DNA of 64,000 bases from Xiphias gladius (GCF_016859285.1 NC_053416.1:18681210-18745209); one strand, 5' to 3'. Shown: positions 1 through 13,191, counted from the stretch's first letter. Numbers and translations are program-made. Notes: generated by a model not told the origin, from the sequence alone.

Positions 1-1130
1 ATGATTCATGTCAGAATGAACAGGAAATATGGATAATTATGCACCTCAGAGCAGTCAGATTACTTTTCAAAGAGCATAAACTATTTACTGAGTAGCTGCG
101 AGAGACAATGAGAGACTGTCAGATTACATCTATGCTAAATGAGAAGTGATATACTGATGGAGATCCTGATGTAAACATCTGGTTGAATCTTTAAACAGTG
201 AGTGGGCTGTAGCTTCAAAAGACCATGTTGGATTACATTCCCGGAAACTAAAAACATAAAGATGAGGCCAAAGTGGGAAAATATTGATTACATGTTATGC
301 CAAACGTATGTATGGCATTTTGTGGATAGAGGTGCACTGGAAACATGGGAATGGGGTAGGAAAAAAAGCTAACCAAAGGTGAATGTTTTTCTACACTCCT
401 ATTGATCTCCACTGCATAAACTGGACTGCTGTGTACAATATCATACTACTACCAACCCGCGTGATGTGTACAAGAGCATAGGATTGAATCAGTGTGTTGC
501 ACAGTGCATATAGCCTGCATAACTGCACTTTGACAATGCACGTCATTTAAACTGGACACTGCCAATGGAAAACAAAGCTACCGCCTTCACTTGTCTGTAA
601 AAACACTTGATCAGCTGAAATCAGCTGCCCTACTGTATATAAACTGTTGTAGGGTGACTGATACTGAGGAGAATCAGATATTAATCTTTACTCTTACTTC
701 CTGAATAATTTCTACATCATTTATTATTCCCATAACTCATGCAGGCTACCTTTGAGTCAAAAGACAAGTAATTTAAAAATAAGCAGAGAAAGAGAAACAT
801 CAACTGCATTTCTTTTTTAAAAAATGTTTTATTTGACACACACACACACACACACACAGAGGGAGAGGGACCGAGTGACGCTTTTCCCAAGTGTCTTTTT
901 ATTTTGACAACATGAGCTCTGAATGAGCTACGATCCACAACAGAAAGAATTTAATTGAACTGTTAAACCCAAAAACCCTGTAAAACACAAGGTATTTTTG
1001 TTTATTTATTTTAGTTTTTTTTTAAGGAGTTCCACACAGAACTTTTTGAAGGCTTTAGCAGTGTTTGGCTTTGAATGTTTTTTCTGTTTGTATAGTAGCA
1101 TCTAATCTCACAGCACCATGCACGTTTTAC
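1..1130. other. Non-coding, AT-rich left edge
   Basis: I see no coding exon here. The stretch is AT-rich and contains a CA dinucleotide run at about 834-858 followed by a purine-rich GAGGGAGAGGGA patch. It may belong to the 3' flank of the minus-strand gene whose terminal exon lies near 2 kb, but nothing visible proves this. Confidence 0.5.
834..858. repeat. (CA)n microsatellite
   Basis: An uninterrupted CA dinucleotide tract of about 12 units, directly followed by a GA-rich segment. Confidence 0.9.
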
Positions 1131-2007
1131 CAGTAATTGGGAGTATCATCTTCTTCTTCATCTTCTTCATCCTCTTCATCTTCCGTTGTGTACTGACAGT
1201 TTGCAAACACCTTTTAGTTGCATAAACGCAACCTTCTGGTGGTAGTAACACGTTACTTACTACCAGGCACCGGTAAAAATCAAGAAAAAATATATTTTTT
1301 AAGACAAGACAGTCGCATAAACTATTTAATTTTTTATAATTTATTGACTGCCCGAAAATTAGAAATTCGAAACCATCCGTCCCTTTATATATAAGGTTTT
1401 ATCCTATCTGTTTTTTCTTTTTCCTTTGACTGGAATTCTAACCTGAAAAGTGGCACAAATGGTGTTATTACAGCACCACTGACATTGTAGGAGAGTCTTT
1501 GTAAAGTTAAACTTTTTTTTTTTTATATCATAGGCAAGGGCAAGGGTTCACTGGTGTGTTGGCAACAGTATGTGAATTAGCCATTGGTTCATTCATAAAA
1601 ACTAACTATGGACATCATTATGCACTTTTCAGGTTTTGCATGCAGGTTTCATGTATCCACTGACAACAAAAATTGCTTGATACAATTTACAACTAAAGCT
1701 ATTCACTTTAATTTGGTCCCGGTTTAATAAGCTTTAGTGTGGCATTGTTGTACATTTCTGAATGTGACCAAATTTTCTGCTGGACCCAGTTAAAGGGTTA
1801 CTGGCACCATTACTAGAAGCAATTTACAAGTCATGACAAAGGATATGACACAAACACCAAGAATGTTCGATTACCTCAAATGCAGTATGACCTGTTGAGT
1901 TTCCCACAGAGCAGCTCCGGTTTGTCAGACCTATAAAAAGAAGATGAAATACAATGTTTGTCAAGCAAGTGAACATGATAACATTTTTTCCATCACTCAT
2001 GAGTAGA

Positions 2008-3886
2008 TTAAGCAGAAGCTGTACCATCAGCATCCTCTGAGGTTGGTGTGCCATTGCTGTCCTCAACGGTGGAATGAGCCAAGTACTCATGCAGCTTGTT
2101 GACCAATACATTCAGCTTGTTGGTAGTGGTGCTACAGTCAAGAAAAAAAAAAGCGTGTTTATGTTAAACTTGACAATTAGAAATGGTTAGCTGGTTAATC
2201 AACTTGTTGGTTAAAAGCCAGCTGCATATATTTTATTATCAATAGGCACATGAAGTGAATTTGGCGGAATCAATTTTTTATCATCTGAGAAATCATTGAA
2301 CTTCAGCTCAAATCCTATTCAGCATCTACATCTCAACTTTTACTGTCCAATACTGTAGTAGACACCAATTTACTTGTAAATGTGGAAAGAAAATACCATG
2401 TTTCAAAAAGTATTTTGCTTCAGGTTTCCAGAAATAGTGATGAATGAAACCTGACAAGACTCACCCATTTCTAAGGCTCCTACAAATGCAGCCATGCAAT
2501 GCGGCTTTTCGACCTAATTTGTAGGACGCAACGAGAACTCTAATGCTCCTACATAGAAATTGAGATAAACCACCTGAATGTTCCATAGTTTTGGTGTCTG
2601 AAGAGCTGCAATATCCCACAACAGAAGAGACACCGACTCAATCTGGCTTTCATGGCACTCAGCAGATCTACCTACATGGCTGTTTGCTTCAGAGGATCCA
2701 GCCTCTGATGTTAGAAACAGCTACTGAATTAAATGATGATCTTATGGGAGTGAAGGACTTAACATCGCAAATTAAGTTGTTAATGCATAAACTCTTCCAT
2801 GTCACAGTAGTTGTGAGGCAGGACATGTTTTCTACAAAATGCAGCAGAGAATATAAAGTCTTCTATACTGTCCAGCACTGTTTGGATGTAACAGCTTTAT
2901 GTGGACTGTCCTGTTACTTGGGCAGGGAGTGTAGCGGGGCTTAAATTGTTTTTATTCATCCGCATCTTTACTGCAGCAATGTGGGAGCTAAATAAAGCAT
3001 TTAATCGTTTTTTTTCTTTGATCTCGCTTTCTTTCTGCGAAAGGATATCTGGGATTCAAGCATAAATATCTATCTGACTGCTTTCAGTATGCATGGCGAT
3101 TTAAGAAACCGACTTAGGATAAAGAAAAAACGACTTCAGCTTTACACCGAGTCGCTAGTTTACTGGGTACATCCAGACAAACCCAATGCAGTCTAATACA
3201 ACAGCCTTGCAATAAATCCTCCCTCCGTGAAGACAGTGTTTGGTTTTGCTTTAGAGAAACATCGACTCATCTTTATGGTCGTGTGTTAGGCTGTTTTTGA
3301 TGCTGGCGATCTGTTCTGCGTTACACTTAACTGTTTTTGGGTGGTTTTTGCTGTATCTTGATAAACATGAATGTTGCTCAGAAGTTATTGAAAACACAAA
3401 TCAAAATGACGTAAATCAAATTCAATTCTGCACCACAAACTACACAGCTACCTTCAACAGGACCAAAAAGTTGGACATTATAACCTTCACGGTGGTAGGT
3501 GTATAGACGGCATTAGTTTTAGCTCATTTGCTCTACCAAACAGACTGGCAGCTGAGGGTGTATGAGGAGCTAGGTTAGGTTATGTCTTTAATATCTTTAA
3601 CGTAAGTTATTGTTAATAAAGCAACAGCTACAGAAATTTGCTTACATTACCCCTGGCACGTCAAGAAATATGTGTTTTCAAATTCATATGACCTTACATG
3701 CTTTGTAGCCCCGTTAACAATATTTAATTTAAGTTAGTAGCTAACTAAACTAAAAATATCTTTATTTATAGTATCCCTCTAGTTAGCTGTTAGCTGATAC
3801 AGCTAGCTAATTGCTGCGCTAGCCCGTCGTCACAGCCGATGGTAGACAACAGTCCACAGTTTTTACCTGAGCATCGCTGCAGACAT
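2008..3886 (-). CDS. Unidentified minus-strand gene (candidate first and last coding exons)
   Basis: I do not recognise the product. A candidate first coding exon (3867-3886) reads MSAAML plus two bases and is followed by a GTAAAA donor. It has a purine at -3 and lies in a CpG-bearing stretch. A candidate terminal exon (2008-2131) follows a strong acceptor, a pyrimidine run then TGTAG. It reads TTNKLNVLVNKLHEYLAHS, then an acidic and Ser/Thr-rich tail, and stops with TAA. A possible middle exon at about 2465-2513 is flanked by AG and GTGAGT and fits the phase on its downstream side (…RNG, then TTNKL). The exon chain is not closed on the 5' side. A separate acidic stretch near 1145-1200 ([13 protein letters not shown], ending NYW) could be an alternative C-terminal exon. 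A short amphipathic, possibly coiled-coil C-terminus is all that can be said. Confidence 0.35.
3185..3260 (+). repeat. Fragment of dispersed element (TCTAATACAACAG family)
   Basis: The string GTCTAATACAACAGCCTTGC followed by AATAAATCCTCC recurs in diverged form near 6426, near 31515 and, inverted, near 42600. The four partial copies show it is an interspersed repeat. The copy near 6426 is the most complete and folds back on itself. Confidence 0.6.
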
Positions 3887-5300
3887 ATCGCGAAGAGAGC
3901 GAACCACCGAAGTCGTTCAAGTCCTTATCGACTCATGATCCCAAAATAATCTTGTACAAAAAAAATATCCCATCACGAGCAAAGCTCTACAGAGGCAAAA
4001 AATGACAACCAGTGAACGATCCCTATCTTCTTTCAGTATTTTTTGACGCGTTTGACCTACAATGTTAACCTATCGCGCTCTGGGGCCGCCTGCTGTCCCG
4101 GAGTGTGAATCAGATTTGTTTTTTCTTTTCTCTTTCTTATACTGGATGTGCCATTATACTCGTGCTCAAAGGTTTGACTAGTGTTAATTCCCTTGCAACA
4201 ATGTTTCTTTCCCTTCTCTCAAACAAGCAAACAGCTTCTGGCTCATTGTGTTCGTTTGTTCAATCTTAATAGGCTATAATCTTTTGTAACTTCTTACATA
4301 TGCTTCAGCCCTCAGTTTTGCTCTCATCATCTCACTCTATGTCTCATGTTTTAAGCAACATATTACACACTGCTCTGTTTCGTCCAACCTCTTGTCTCCT
4401 CTTACAAAGCTCCCCTGCTGCTCTACAATCATTGTGTCTTTATAGGATACTTTTACAACATTTGGTACAGAAGACTTCCCTGTACCTCTCCATCCTAATA
4501 TACCAGCAACAGCCTATTAACGTTTTTTCCCGAAACACCTTTGGCTTCTGACATACAAAAACTGTAGTTGTTCTTTATCACACGTTGCTTTGCAAAAGAA
4601 TCCAGCTTCTCTTTCGCCTTCAACCCAGCACAAGCAGAAGCCAACAAGGGTGACATTTCAAATTACTATTTTGAAAACACCTTTGAATTTTGATGACTTC
4701 TTGTAGACCCTGCTGATAGCATGCTTTATACTGTATGTCTTCCACCTCTTCACTAGGCCCTATGAGCACCAATGGTGGATGGATGGATATTAATAATTTA
4801 TTAGTGCACTATCCTTGAGCCACTATGCTACTAATTTCGGTTTCGATTTCAATCTGTTCATATTCTGACTTTGTTTGTTCTTTAGCTTTTTTTTTTAGGC
4901 CACATCTTTAACTTTTAAGTGTTATCTACAAGGCATCAGGCAAAACTGGAGTTGTCTTAATTCCTCTCAAATAATTGGTACCCAAAATAATCCTGTAAAT
5001 TCAGCATAAATCATTGTAACTCGGATGAAAACAAGGTCAAATGTTCTTAGATAAAAAGAGAATTAATTTTAAACTAAAGGGACAGACATACCGTGCTGCC
5101 CTTATCTACACCTGTATATTTCTTAAGAAAAGGTTTGGTATGAGCAAAATTTTCCTTATGGTCTGACCAATTCAGATATCTTGCCTTAACTTGAGCAGAC
5201 TTTGGATTTTGATTCTAGCCCTCCAAAAATCTCTATGTATAATATTGGACTCAATGTAGAATATGCATAACTGATTCATTTGTACAGTAATAAATAATCA
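3887..5300. other. Intergenic, no gene seen
   Basis: The right side of the candidate minus-strand promoter is moderately CpG-bearing to about 4100, then the sequence is AT-rich. There is a short GGAT run near 4776. I see no supported exon. Confidence 0.45.
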
Positions 5301-5369
5301 TTTAACTATGACAAAAAACGTGATTATTATAAAGAAGGGCAATGGGGAGCAGGAACGTGTATGGCGTAT

Positions 5370-5590
5370 ATTATATACACCCTGTACAGGTCCAGTCCAT
5401 CATAAAGTATATACAGACAGACAACTATTCACACTCACATTCACACCTAAGGTTAAACCTAACCTGGCTAGGTTAGGTGAATGTCTTTGGATTTGGACAA
5501 AACCCATACAGAACATACAAATTCCACACAGGTTGGCACCAGCAAGCCTCAGCCGGCTGGGTGGTTTAAAACAGGTTAACCAAGTGTGAA
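5370..5590 (+). repeat. Diverged interspersed repeat, LINE 3'-end-like
   Basis: This contains phrases familiar from a very common teleost repeat: a CCTGTACAGGTCCAGTCCAT-like start, then ATTCACACTCACATTCACACCT, ATGTCTTTGGA, GAACATACAAATTCCACACAG. From memory this resembles the 3' end of RTE/Expander-type LINEs. The family assignment is an inference; the repeat nature is likely. Confidence 0.5.
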
Positions 5591-5900
5591 AATGGGCATC
5601 ACTTTCGTTTTTGTTTTGTTTTGTTTCTTTATCTTTAAACCATTGGTTACATTAGGTTAGGTTAGGTCCAGCTTATTGTCATTAAACAAGATTTTACAAT
5701 CAAATGCAGTTGGAACCCCCTCAGAACTTCACACGCACAAATGTTTTCATAAGAAGAAGAAATGAAATAAAATTAGAATTTAAAAAATAAGACGGGTAAA
5801 AATCAAATAGGATAGGACAGAGAAAGACAAACACTTAAGTTAAAGTAGCACTGAAGAAAGAAAATACTACACTATATCAACAAAGAAAAATAAACAGCTA

Positions 5901-6378
5901 TACAGTGCTGTGCAAAAGTTTTTCGCACTTTCGATGTTTAGGTTCTTATCCATTACACAATACCATCCGGGGGGCATCTGAGCAGCCCCAAATTCATTCT
6001 GCAACATGACAACGGGCCCACACATACAGCCAGAGTCATAAATAACTATCTTCAGTGACAAGAACAGGGAGTCCTGCAACAGATGGTATGGCGTCCACAA
6101 AGATCTCAACATCACAGAGCCAGTTGACATGAATACATAAAGAGAAAGCAGACAATGAGACAGCCTAAATCCACAGATGAACTGTGACAAATACTCCAAG
6201 ATGCTTGGAACTACCTAGCTGCCAAATACCTTAAAAAATTGTGCCCAGGGGAATTGGTACTGTTCTAAAGGCAAAGGTTGGTCACACCAGATATTGATTT
6301 GATTTAGTTTTTTTCTGTTTGCTGCACTTTGTGTAAAGTTAATTGGTAAATAAAAAGTATTCATGGCACAGCACTGTA
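5901..6378 (+). mobile_element. Internally deleted Tc1/mariner element with transposase remnant
   Basis: The left end TACAGTGCTGTGCAAAAG and the right end GGCACAGCACTGTA are inverted copies and both abut TA, as expected for Tc1/mariner. Inside, the plus strand retains the C-terminal part of a Tc1-type transposase: a DNGPTHTA motif around the second catalytic Asp, then QGVLQQMVW, and later AKYLKKLC. It is interrupted by stop codons. At about 480 bp it is far shorter than an intact copy (about 1.3-1.6 kb), and the N-terminal half of the transposase is gone. It is a dead element. Confidence 0.85.
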
Positions 6379-6419
6379 TATATACATAGTACATAGACTC
6401 AGTTGGCAGTTTATTAGGT

Positions 6420-6745
6420 ACAGCTAGCTGAAACTAATGCACTCTAATACAACAGTTCTACAATAAATCCTCCTTAATGACAGTTAAGGAGGATTTAATT
6501 ACATAAACTGTTTCAGAGAGGTTTTGATTCAACTGTATGATAATTTTGCAGGATCCTGATGCTGTTGATTTGCATTGTGTCATACTAACAGGTGTTTCTA
6601 TTATGATATCCACCCCATATATATCAATGAGGTTAGACTAAATAACAGAAACACCTCTCTATATAATGCAGTACTGTTCAACAGCGCCACAAACTACATC
6701 CTCAAAATGATGATACAGTTGAATCAGCACCTCACTAGAACAGTT
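6420..6745. mobile_element. Foldback (long inverted repeat) element
   Basis: Starts near ACTAATGCACTCTAATACAA. The segment TTTTGATTCAACTGTATGAT (about 6521-6540) is answered in reverse complement by ATGATACAGTTGAATC (about 6708-6723). Further inward, AACAGGTGTTTCT (about 6588-6600) pairs with ACAGAAACACCT (about 6644-6655). The whole forms an imperfect hairpin of more than 200 bases. It is the fullest local copy of the repeat also seen near 3188, 31515 and 42600. Confidence 0.65.
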
Positions 6746-7029
6746 TTAACAAAAAATGGACATCACAGCCTTCATGGAGACAGGAATTTTTGCAGGACTG
6801 TTGAGACCAACTGAGCATATATACACATAAACACACACATACAATATGTACAGTAATGCACATTTAATATGTACTATAAAAAATGTACAAAACCATGAAT
6901 GCTTGATATTTGTAAAACTTCCCAAGATTCGTTGTTAATAATTTTATTTTAAAAAAAATTACATCTTTTCACGTTTAAATTTATTTTAAGTTTTGGCATA
7001 GCTGATACTCCATAGCCCGGACCTCAACG

Positions 7030-7150
7030 CCTGGCGCTGACGTCAGCGGGCGGGGCGGGGAAACATTCCAACTGCGGTCTACTTTTGTCTCTACGTGGAG
7101 GAGGCAGGACTCCAGACTGGACGCTGTCTGGAATTTCAGGCGCACCGACG
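7030..7150 (+). promoter_or_regulatory. pls3: pls3 core promoter and non-coding exon 1
   Basis: A GC-rich island in AT-rich surroundings. It holds a 14-bp perfect palindrome CGCTGACGTCAGCG (7035-7048) containing a full CRE (TGACGTCA, 7038-7045), a GC box GGGGCGGGG (7052-7060) and ACATTCCA (7063-7070), a TEAD/MCAT-type site. The downstream segment ends CACCGACG with a consensus donor GTGAGT at 7151, giving a plausible 5' non-coding exon. It is spliced over about 6 kb to the ATG exon. There is no TATA box at the expected distance. Confidence 0.65.
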
Positions 7151-10100
7151 GTGAGTACCAATTTCCTGGCAACTTCTAGACCAACAACTGCTTACAGCCG
7201 GAGTTTGTCTCTGCGTCGTTCACTAAAACAACACCCTCGTCTTAATCTTTCCTCTCTGTGATAGCCGCTATCCTCTGTTCAGAGGGGTGGATTTGCAGGG
7301 TAAAGTGGAATAGTTTCCTGTCTGTAAAACTTGCATGTCTGTCGCTAGCCGGCTAGCTTTAGCTGCAGCTTCACTGCAGCCTACTCATCCTCACGGCGCT
7401 GCATAGGTCCTAAAATACTGGAATAAAAGAGTCTCTGACTCCTTTCATTTGTGACCGCATAACTTCTAGTAGAGGTAAAGTAAAGTAGTATAAACTAATA
7501 AAAGACACAACTAAAGTAACATAGAAGGTAACTGGTAACTCTTGGGTGCTTGTTTAAGTATCTGTTTTGAAAATTATACATAAGGCCCATGTTTTCTTAG
7601 AACTTTTGGAAATATCCCTACAGGTTTGAGAACTTGACAAATGCAACTGCAAGGAGCAAGTCAGACACAACCAGGTTCGCTCATTTTGTACGCCGCCACT
7701 CACCGGATGAAGTCGCATAGGTGGAGCATGCACTAGTTAAAAAAAAAAAAATTATTCCCGGTACATAAAGCTGGCGCATGAATGACCCATACATAAGCAC
7801 ACTCACACATACAGCCTGTGCGCAAGCTGACGCCTGGTCAAATAGGTCTTGTGCAGTGCTAGGCGTGTGTAACCTCACTGTTTGCTCTTGTGATGAAAGG
7901 TCACGTTTTTTTTCTTCTTGACACTTTCATATGATGCCAGGACAATTAGAGTAAATGTTTTACCCTCAGTTAAATAAATCTGCCCTTGTCTCTCTTGGGT
8001 GACATATTTCTTTTGATATAGTATGAGACATTTGCAAAGTGGAATTTCACTCCATGCATGAGTTGGTATAACGATTTTTCCAAAAGAAATCGTTCAAACA
8101 TGGTCTCTATTTAAGTTGGTGTAACAGTATGTTGGGAAAGGCTGGGTGGTGATTGTTTTAAAGCTGAAATGAAACAGCCCAGTTCATTACTCAGCGGCTT
8201 TTTTTTGTTTGTTTGTTTTTTCGCCCTTGCAAAGCATTGGTTTATGTTGTTTACTGCCCTGAATGATTTACCAGATTTTTCCGGGGCTGCAGTACGTGCA
8301 GCAAACATACATCTGGGATCCCAATTGTGGATCACTGTTGGAACAGCACTGACCAACAAGGTTGTCTGATGGTATCAGAAAAACCCAAATCTCAACTCGA
8401 TAAATATTGTGACTTGGAACAAGAAGTGTGTTGTGAATACAGTTGCTCATCATCGCTCGGTATTTTCTATTCAGCATTTTTTTACCGTCTGTCCTCTGTT
8501 AAAATGCTTTTTTGCATGTACACTGTCAAATTTTGATAGAAAGATTTTTAAACATGTTTAATTCTCAAAGAAAAAAGTAATAAATCCATTATTGGCATCA
8601 GGACTCAGGAGAAAAAGTTTCGTTCATAGTGTCAGCACTGGAAAAAGGGTTGTTTGCACTTCCTTTGTGTGACACAAAAAAAAGTTGTAATTCTTTTTAA
8701 CTCTGCCTGTCATTAGTGTGATTGGTGTGGTCACGTGTGGCATGTGTACTGTGCTTTACAACCGCTGAAGTAAAATGTGAGTTTTCCTTGCTCATGCTGC
8801 AGAACCATATGAGAGCACCTAACGTAGGTGTGTTAAATACAGATATTAGGTGTCTGATGCTATCTCTGTAAAGACAAACCAGACAGTCAAGGAGGAGGAG
8901 GGAGTGTGCATATATTTTGTTTCCGCCCATGCACACGCTCACACCTGTGCGAATGAACAGGTTGCCCCACTTTCTGTGCTGTGCGGATTTTAAACAGGTG
9001 CCTTCACTTGTTATTCAACGCAGTGAAAGTGATTGAGTTACTTATTAGCTGCACTCGTTCATGTACTCTCAAGCTTCATTTAGCATTAAACTCACTCCGA
9101 GTAGAAGGCTGTACAATCCCATAAATTTGTTACCTTGTGAAGAGAAAATGTTCAGACATTTTTAATCTCAATCTGCATAAAAATGCACATAGTGATAGAT
9201 GTATGCATTGTTTTGCTTTTGAATATTTCAATCCTATGAATAATTGGGATCCAGTAACTGGAGGAATCATTGAAGTGAGTGAAACTTGATCACTGAGTTG
9301 TGACCTATTAACTTTATCATGATGCCGTAGCGCCACCTATCCACGTGGTCATCCAACTGTGTACCAAATGTGAAGATTTGATCAGTTTCTTTAGGATTAG
9401 TGAGGAAACAAACTCCCATGGAAATGTGGCATAGAGGAATACTGTTTTTTTTTTTTTCTTCTTTTTTTTAACTGTTCTACAATGCATAAAACAAAAAATA
9501 GTGTAATGAGTCATTAATCTCCACAGAGCAATTCTCTTGCAGTAGGAATGCAGTGTATTGCCTAGGGACACTTCAGCAAAATGCTTGCATGAGGAAAGGG
9601 TGGTACTTAACAATTATTGTGTTTTGTACTGTCTGATGATACGGTATTTAAAGGATAATGCTTTACCGTGCTTTTGTTGAGTAATGGCAAACCCTTGTCG
9701 GTGTGTCTGCTTACCTGCAGCAGAAACAGCCTAACATGATTCAGCAGCACCTCAGTAACTTGTCTGACGACATTGTTAAGAGATGTTTGGTGGAGGATTC
9801 CTGTGTTAAAACCTTTGCTAGCACAAGCCTTATTAACCTGCTGCATCATTTACTACAGCTCCGTCCTTTCATTTGGTGAAAAGTAGTGTACTGTAGTGAG
9901 CAGGTTGTAAAGATAATGTCAAGGGGCCATTTCATATAAAAATTTCCATGATGATTCACCATATAGTCAAGCTTTGTAAGCTTTTTATAGTACCCCTAAA
10001 TCCAGCCCAGGTTGTTATGTCTATAGCTGTACATGATGTCAGAGATGTAAACATACAGTATTAGTTGTCCTCACCTCCTCCTTATCTGTCAGTATGGCTG

Positions 10101-13100
10101 TGCTTATCTAATCCACACAGGCTGAAAAGGAAATAAAGGGCTGGTGTTACAGACTGTTTGGTGTTTATGAGTCAGTTTGCTTCACATCTGCAGGCGATTG
10201 TGACGGAGTAAAAATGTCAATGTTCTTGCAGACTAAGTTGGGTGTGTGCGCATATGAACTTGACCGCACTTGGGAAGGGTGCCCAATCTATTTGTGTGCC
10301 TCACATTTCTAGTATAACTATGTGGATGAAACACAGGGTGGGGTGTGTCAGCTCTACACATTTAAATCATGCCATCTGGGAACAGCGCTCCAATTTAGAT
10401 TGACTGAAAGATCCATCAAAGGCGATTGTAAACGGCGTCAATGTGCTGTTTTTGGCTCAATAATCAAAGCTGGTGCTTGGAAAGAAGTACTTGTGCATGG
10501 GCGATATCCAGTTGTAAAAAAAAAAAGAGCAAGAGAACGGGGAGAGCTTCTTGAATGAGTGTTGAAATGTCTTTATAGACTCCAAAGCAAGTCCAGTTGC
10601 TCTTGTTTTGGTACTGCTAGATATCACGTGACCTAAATGACTGACAACCTACACAGAGATGTGTTTAGAGGACTTGTATTTGTTATCATTGTATGTTTCT
10701 GCATTCCTATAGAACCTTTTTGGGGGTCCTTTTGAATCCTCATTTCAGCTCAAAATTCAAAATCTTCCAATTTGGGAAATCTTTTACCCATATTAGCTAT
10801 GTTTCTCTTTATCAGTCAAAGGTATGGCAGCATCATTCTCATCTACTGGACCCTTGCACTGTGGCAAAGTACTGACATTTCAATAATGTGTTTGAACTCT
10901 ATCCGGAGTATTGATATGCTTTTAGGCAAACACGAGCCACTCCATTTAGGAGGTTGGTTTTGTGTTTAGAAGAGCGCAGGAATTTTCTCATCTCTCCAAG
11001 CACACAGACCAGCTGTCAAAGAAAGCAACTGTCATTGGAGCCTGACACTCTGGACTCATTTTCTAGCGTTACACAAGATTTATTGCTGTGGTTTGTGACG
11101 ATGATTACAAACCCTCTATTCTTCTGTACCATCAGATACGTCTCACATTTGTCTCCTGCCATTTGTGCCCCTGCTCCATGTACTCAACCCCGCTTCTGTT
11201 TCCACTCTGCGTCTGTTGAGGGTGTGACAAGGGCTGGCAAATGAGGTAATGTTTGTCGGCCCTTATTGTAGCCGGGCTGACTTCAGCAGCCACATTTCAC
11301 AGCCTTCTGGAGAAAAGTTAAATATAGCAACACTGTTGTCATTTTCCTAATCGTTTAGTAAGGAGTTTTTGCCTGTCCCGATTTAGTGTTACTTTGTAGA
11401 AGAGAAACACTTTTTGTGATTCATGGAGTGGCATTTAAAAGTATCTCTGTTGGTGCTGAAGCTGACTTAAATGACAAATCTGTCCTTGTCGTAATTACCT
11501 ACAGTCAGTTTTTCTACTATATTTTGCACTTTTTTTTTTAAATCATAAATTAAACCAGACTAAACATGATATTGTATCAATGACTTTGATAGGAAACTCA
11601 TTCTATATTTTTACAGGACGAAGTGTTATTATGTCATCACTTTTTGTTTGAAAGAATAGCATTATAGGAAATGAGTCACGGCTCGGAGAACACATCGCCA
11701 CTGTTGGATCATCTTTCATGAATACTATTAATAGTTTCATTCATGAAAGAGGATGCACAGTTACTTGACTTTTGTTAATTGTTTATCTGCCTGTGACGCT
11801 GCTGTGGCCAGGGAAAGACTAGATGGCTGAAATCACTCACTTCAGACATAAATTACTTTTAATTATTCAGAATCAGGTAGGAACTGATCCATTTGACTAA
11901 CTGGAAATTCAACTATTCCCTAATATGGTTTTACTCATGTTGTATTGTGGAACCCAAAATGGCCTTGCCCAGGATGTCTGACTAATACACTTTGAAAATC
12001 AACAATCTCTACTTTAAATCAGGAACACTTTTCTGCCTGGAAAAAAAAATCTGTGATCCTTATTTTACCGCTGTATAAACCTCATCTTTGTTTTCTGAAC
12101 ACTTGTGTTGGAGAGGAATGCCATCATACCAGTTTAACATTGGAGAGAGACATGCAGCACACCCCGCTCACCTCTCTGTAAGTGAAGCTCGATCTATCCA
12201 GGCCTCATGCATTCCTCTGCCACGAGAGAACGGGAAGGAGTTACTCAGAGGAATTCCTTATTTTCAGTGATTTTTCAGATGGTTACTTTGCCTCAGAGGA
12301 GTTTGGGAACACAGTGTTTTTGGTACAAGCAAAATAACCCAGAGACTGAGTCTCACTGGTCTTGTTTTTTTACTTCAGTCTTTACACGTTTAAATGAATG
12401 TCTCTCCTAAGTGGGGACATTTTTCTCAGCTACCATTATTTGTAAAAAAAGAAAAAAAAATACAGCTCAAACACCACCATGATGAACCAGCATCAAGGTC
12501 TTTACATTTCAGAGAAGCAGCTCTCTCAGAAATCATCCAGATGTTATGTTGTCAGATAAAACAGCTGGCTCAGATTGCATGAAAGATTATTCTTACACTA
12601 AAATAAAATTTCTTTTGATTTGTAGAGCAGATTAACACGTTTTTTTTTTTTTTCAACAACACAGGCTCGTTGCTATTCAATAGAACAAACAGGAAATTAC
12701 TTTGATTATGGGAGAGAGACGTGCTTGGAAAAGGAAAGGAGCTAAAAGGAAAAACTAAAGAGAACAGTAGATATGAACAGCAGAGGTGGGGATCAGAGAG
12801 GAGACGGGTACATGAGGTACTACTTTAAGAGCTTTTAGTCCTTACAGAAGATGGGGAGTGACTTTTGTTGAGCTGCATTGGAGAGGTAAGGTCACTTCTC
12901 CGTTGGCAAGGACGTAAAAAGTTGAGGCTGCTTTGTGATTTAAGCAATCTTAAGCAGTGAGCAGTGAGCCGTGAGATGAGGGAGTACAAATACCTCTGCT
13001 GGTTGAAGATACAGAAGGTTGCAGCAGTCTGGAAAAGTTGCAAGGAAATAAAAGGAGGTTTACGGGAGGCTGATGAGGTTCCCCTAAAGTCGTCCCTCCT

Positions 13101-13140
13101 GTCATTTAAAGACCCTGCTGATGACCGTACACTTTTTCTC
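7151..13140 (+). other. pls3 intron 1
   Basis: About 6 kb between the proposed non-coding exon and the ATG exon. I see no coding exon. It holds poly(T) runs (near 8200, 9450, 11530, 12640), an imperfect palindrome at 11713-11749 centred on ACTATTAATAGT, and otherwise unremarkable AT-rich sequence. Confidence 0.5.
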
Positions 13141-13191
13141 TCTGCAGTCCCACCTTTCTCTGACTGACCACCTCAGGTCAATCACAGAAAA

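Noticed and set aside
2591-2944. 117-codon plus-strand open frame
   Set aside because: Composition and lack of splice or homology signals suggest chance. It could not be linked to any exon.
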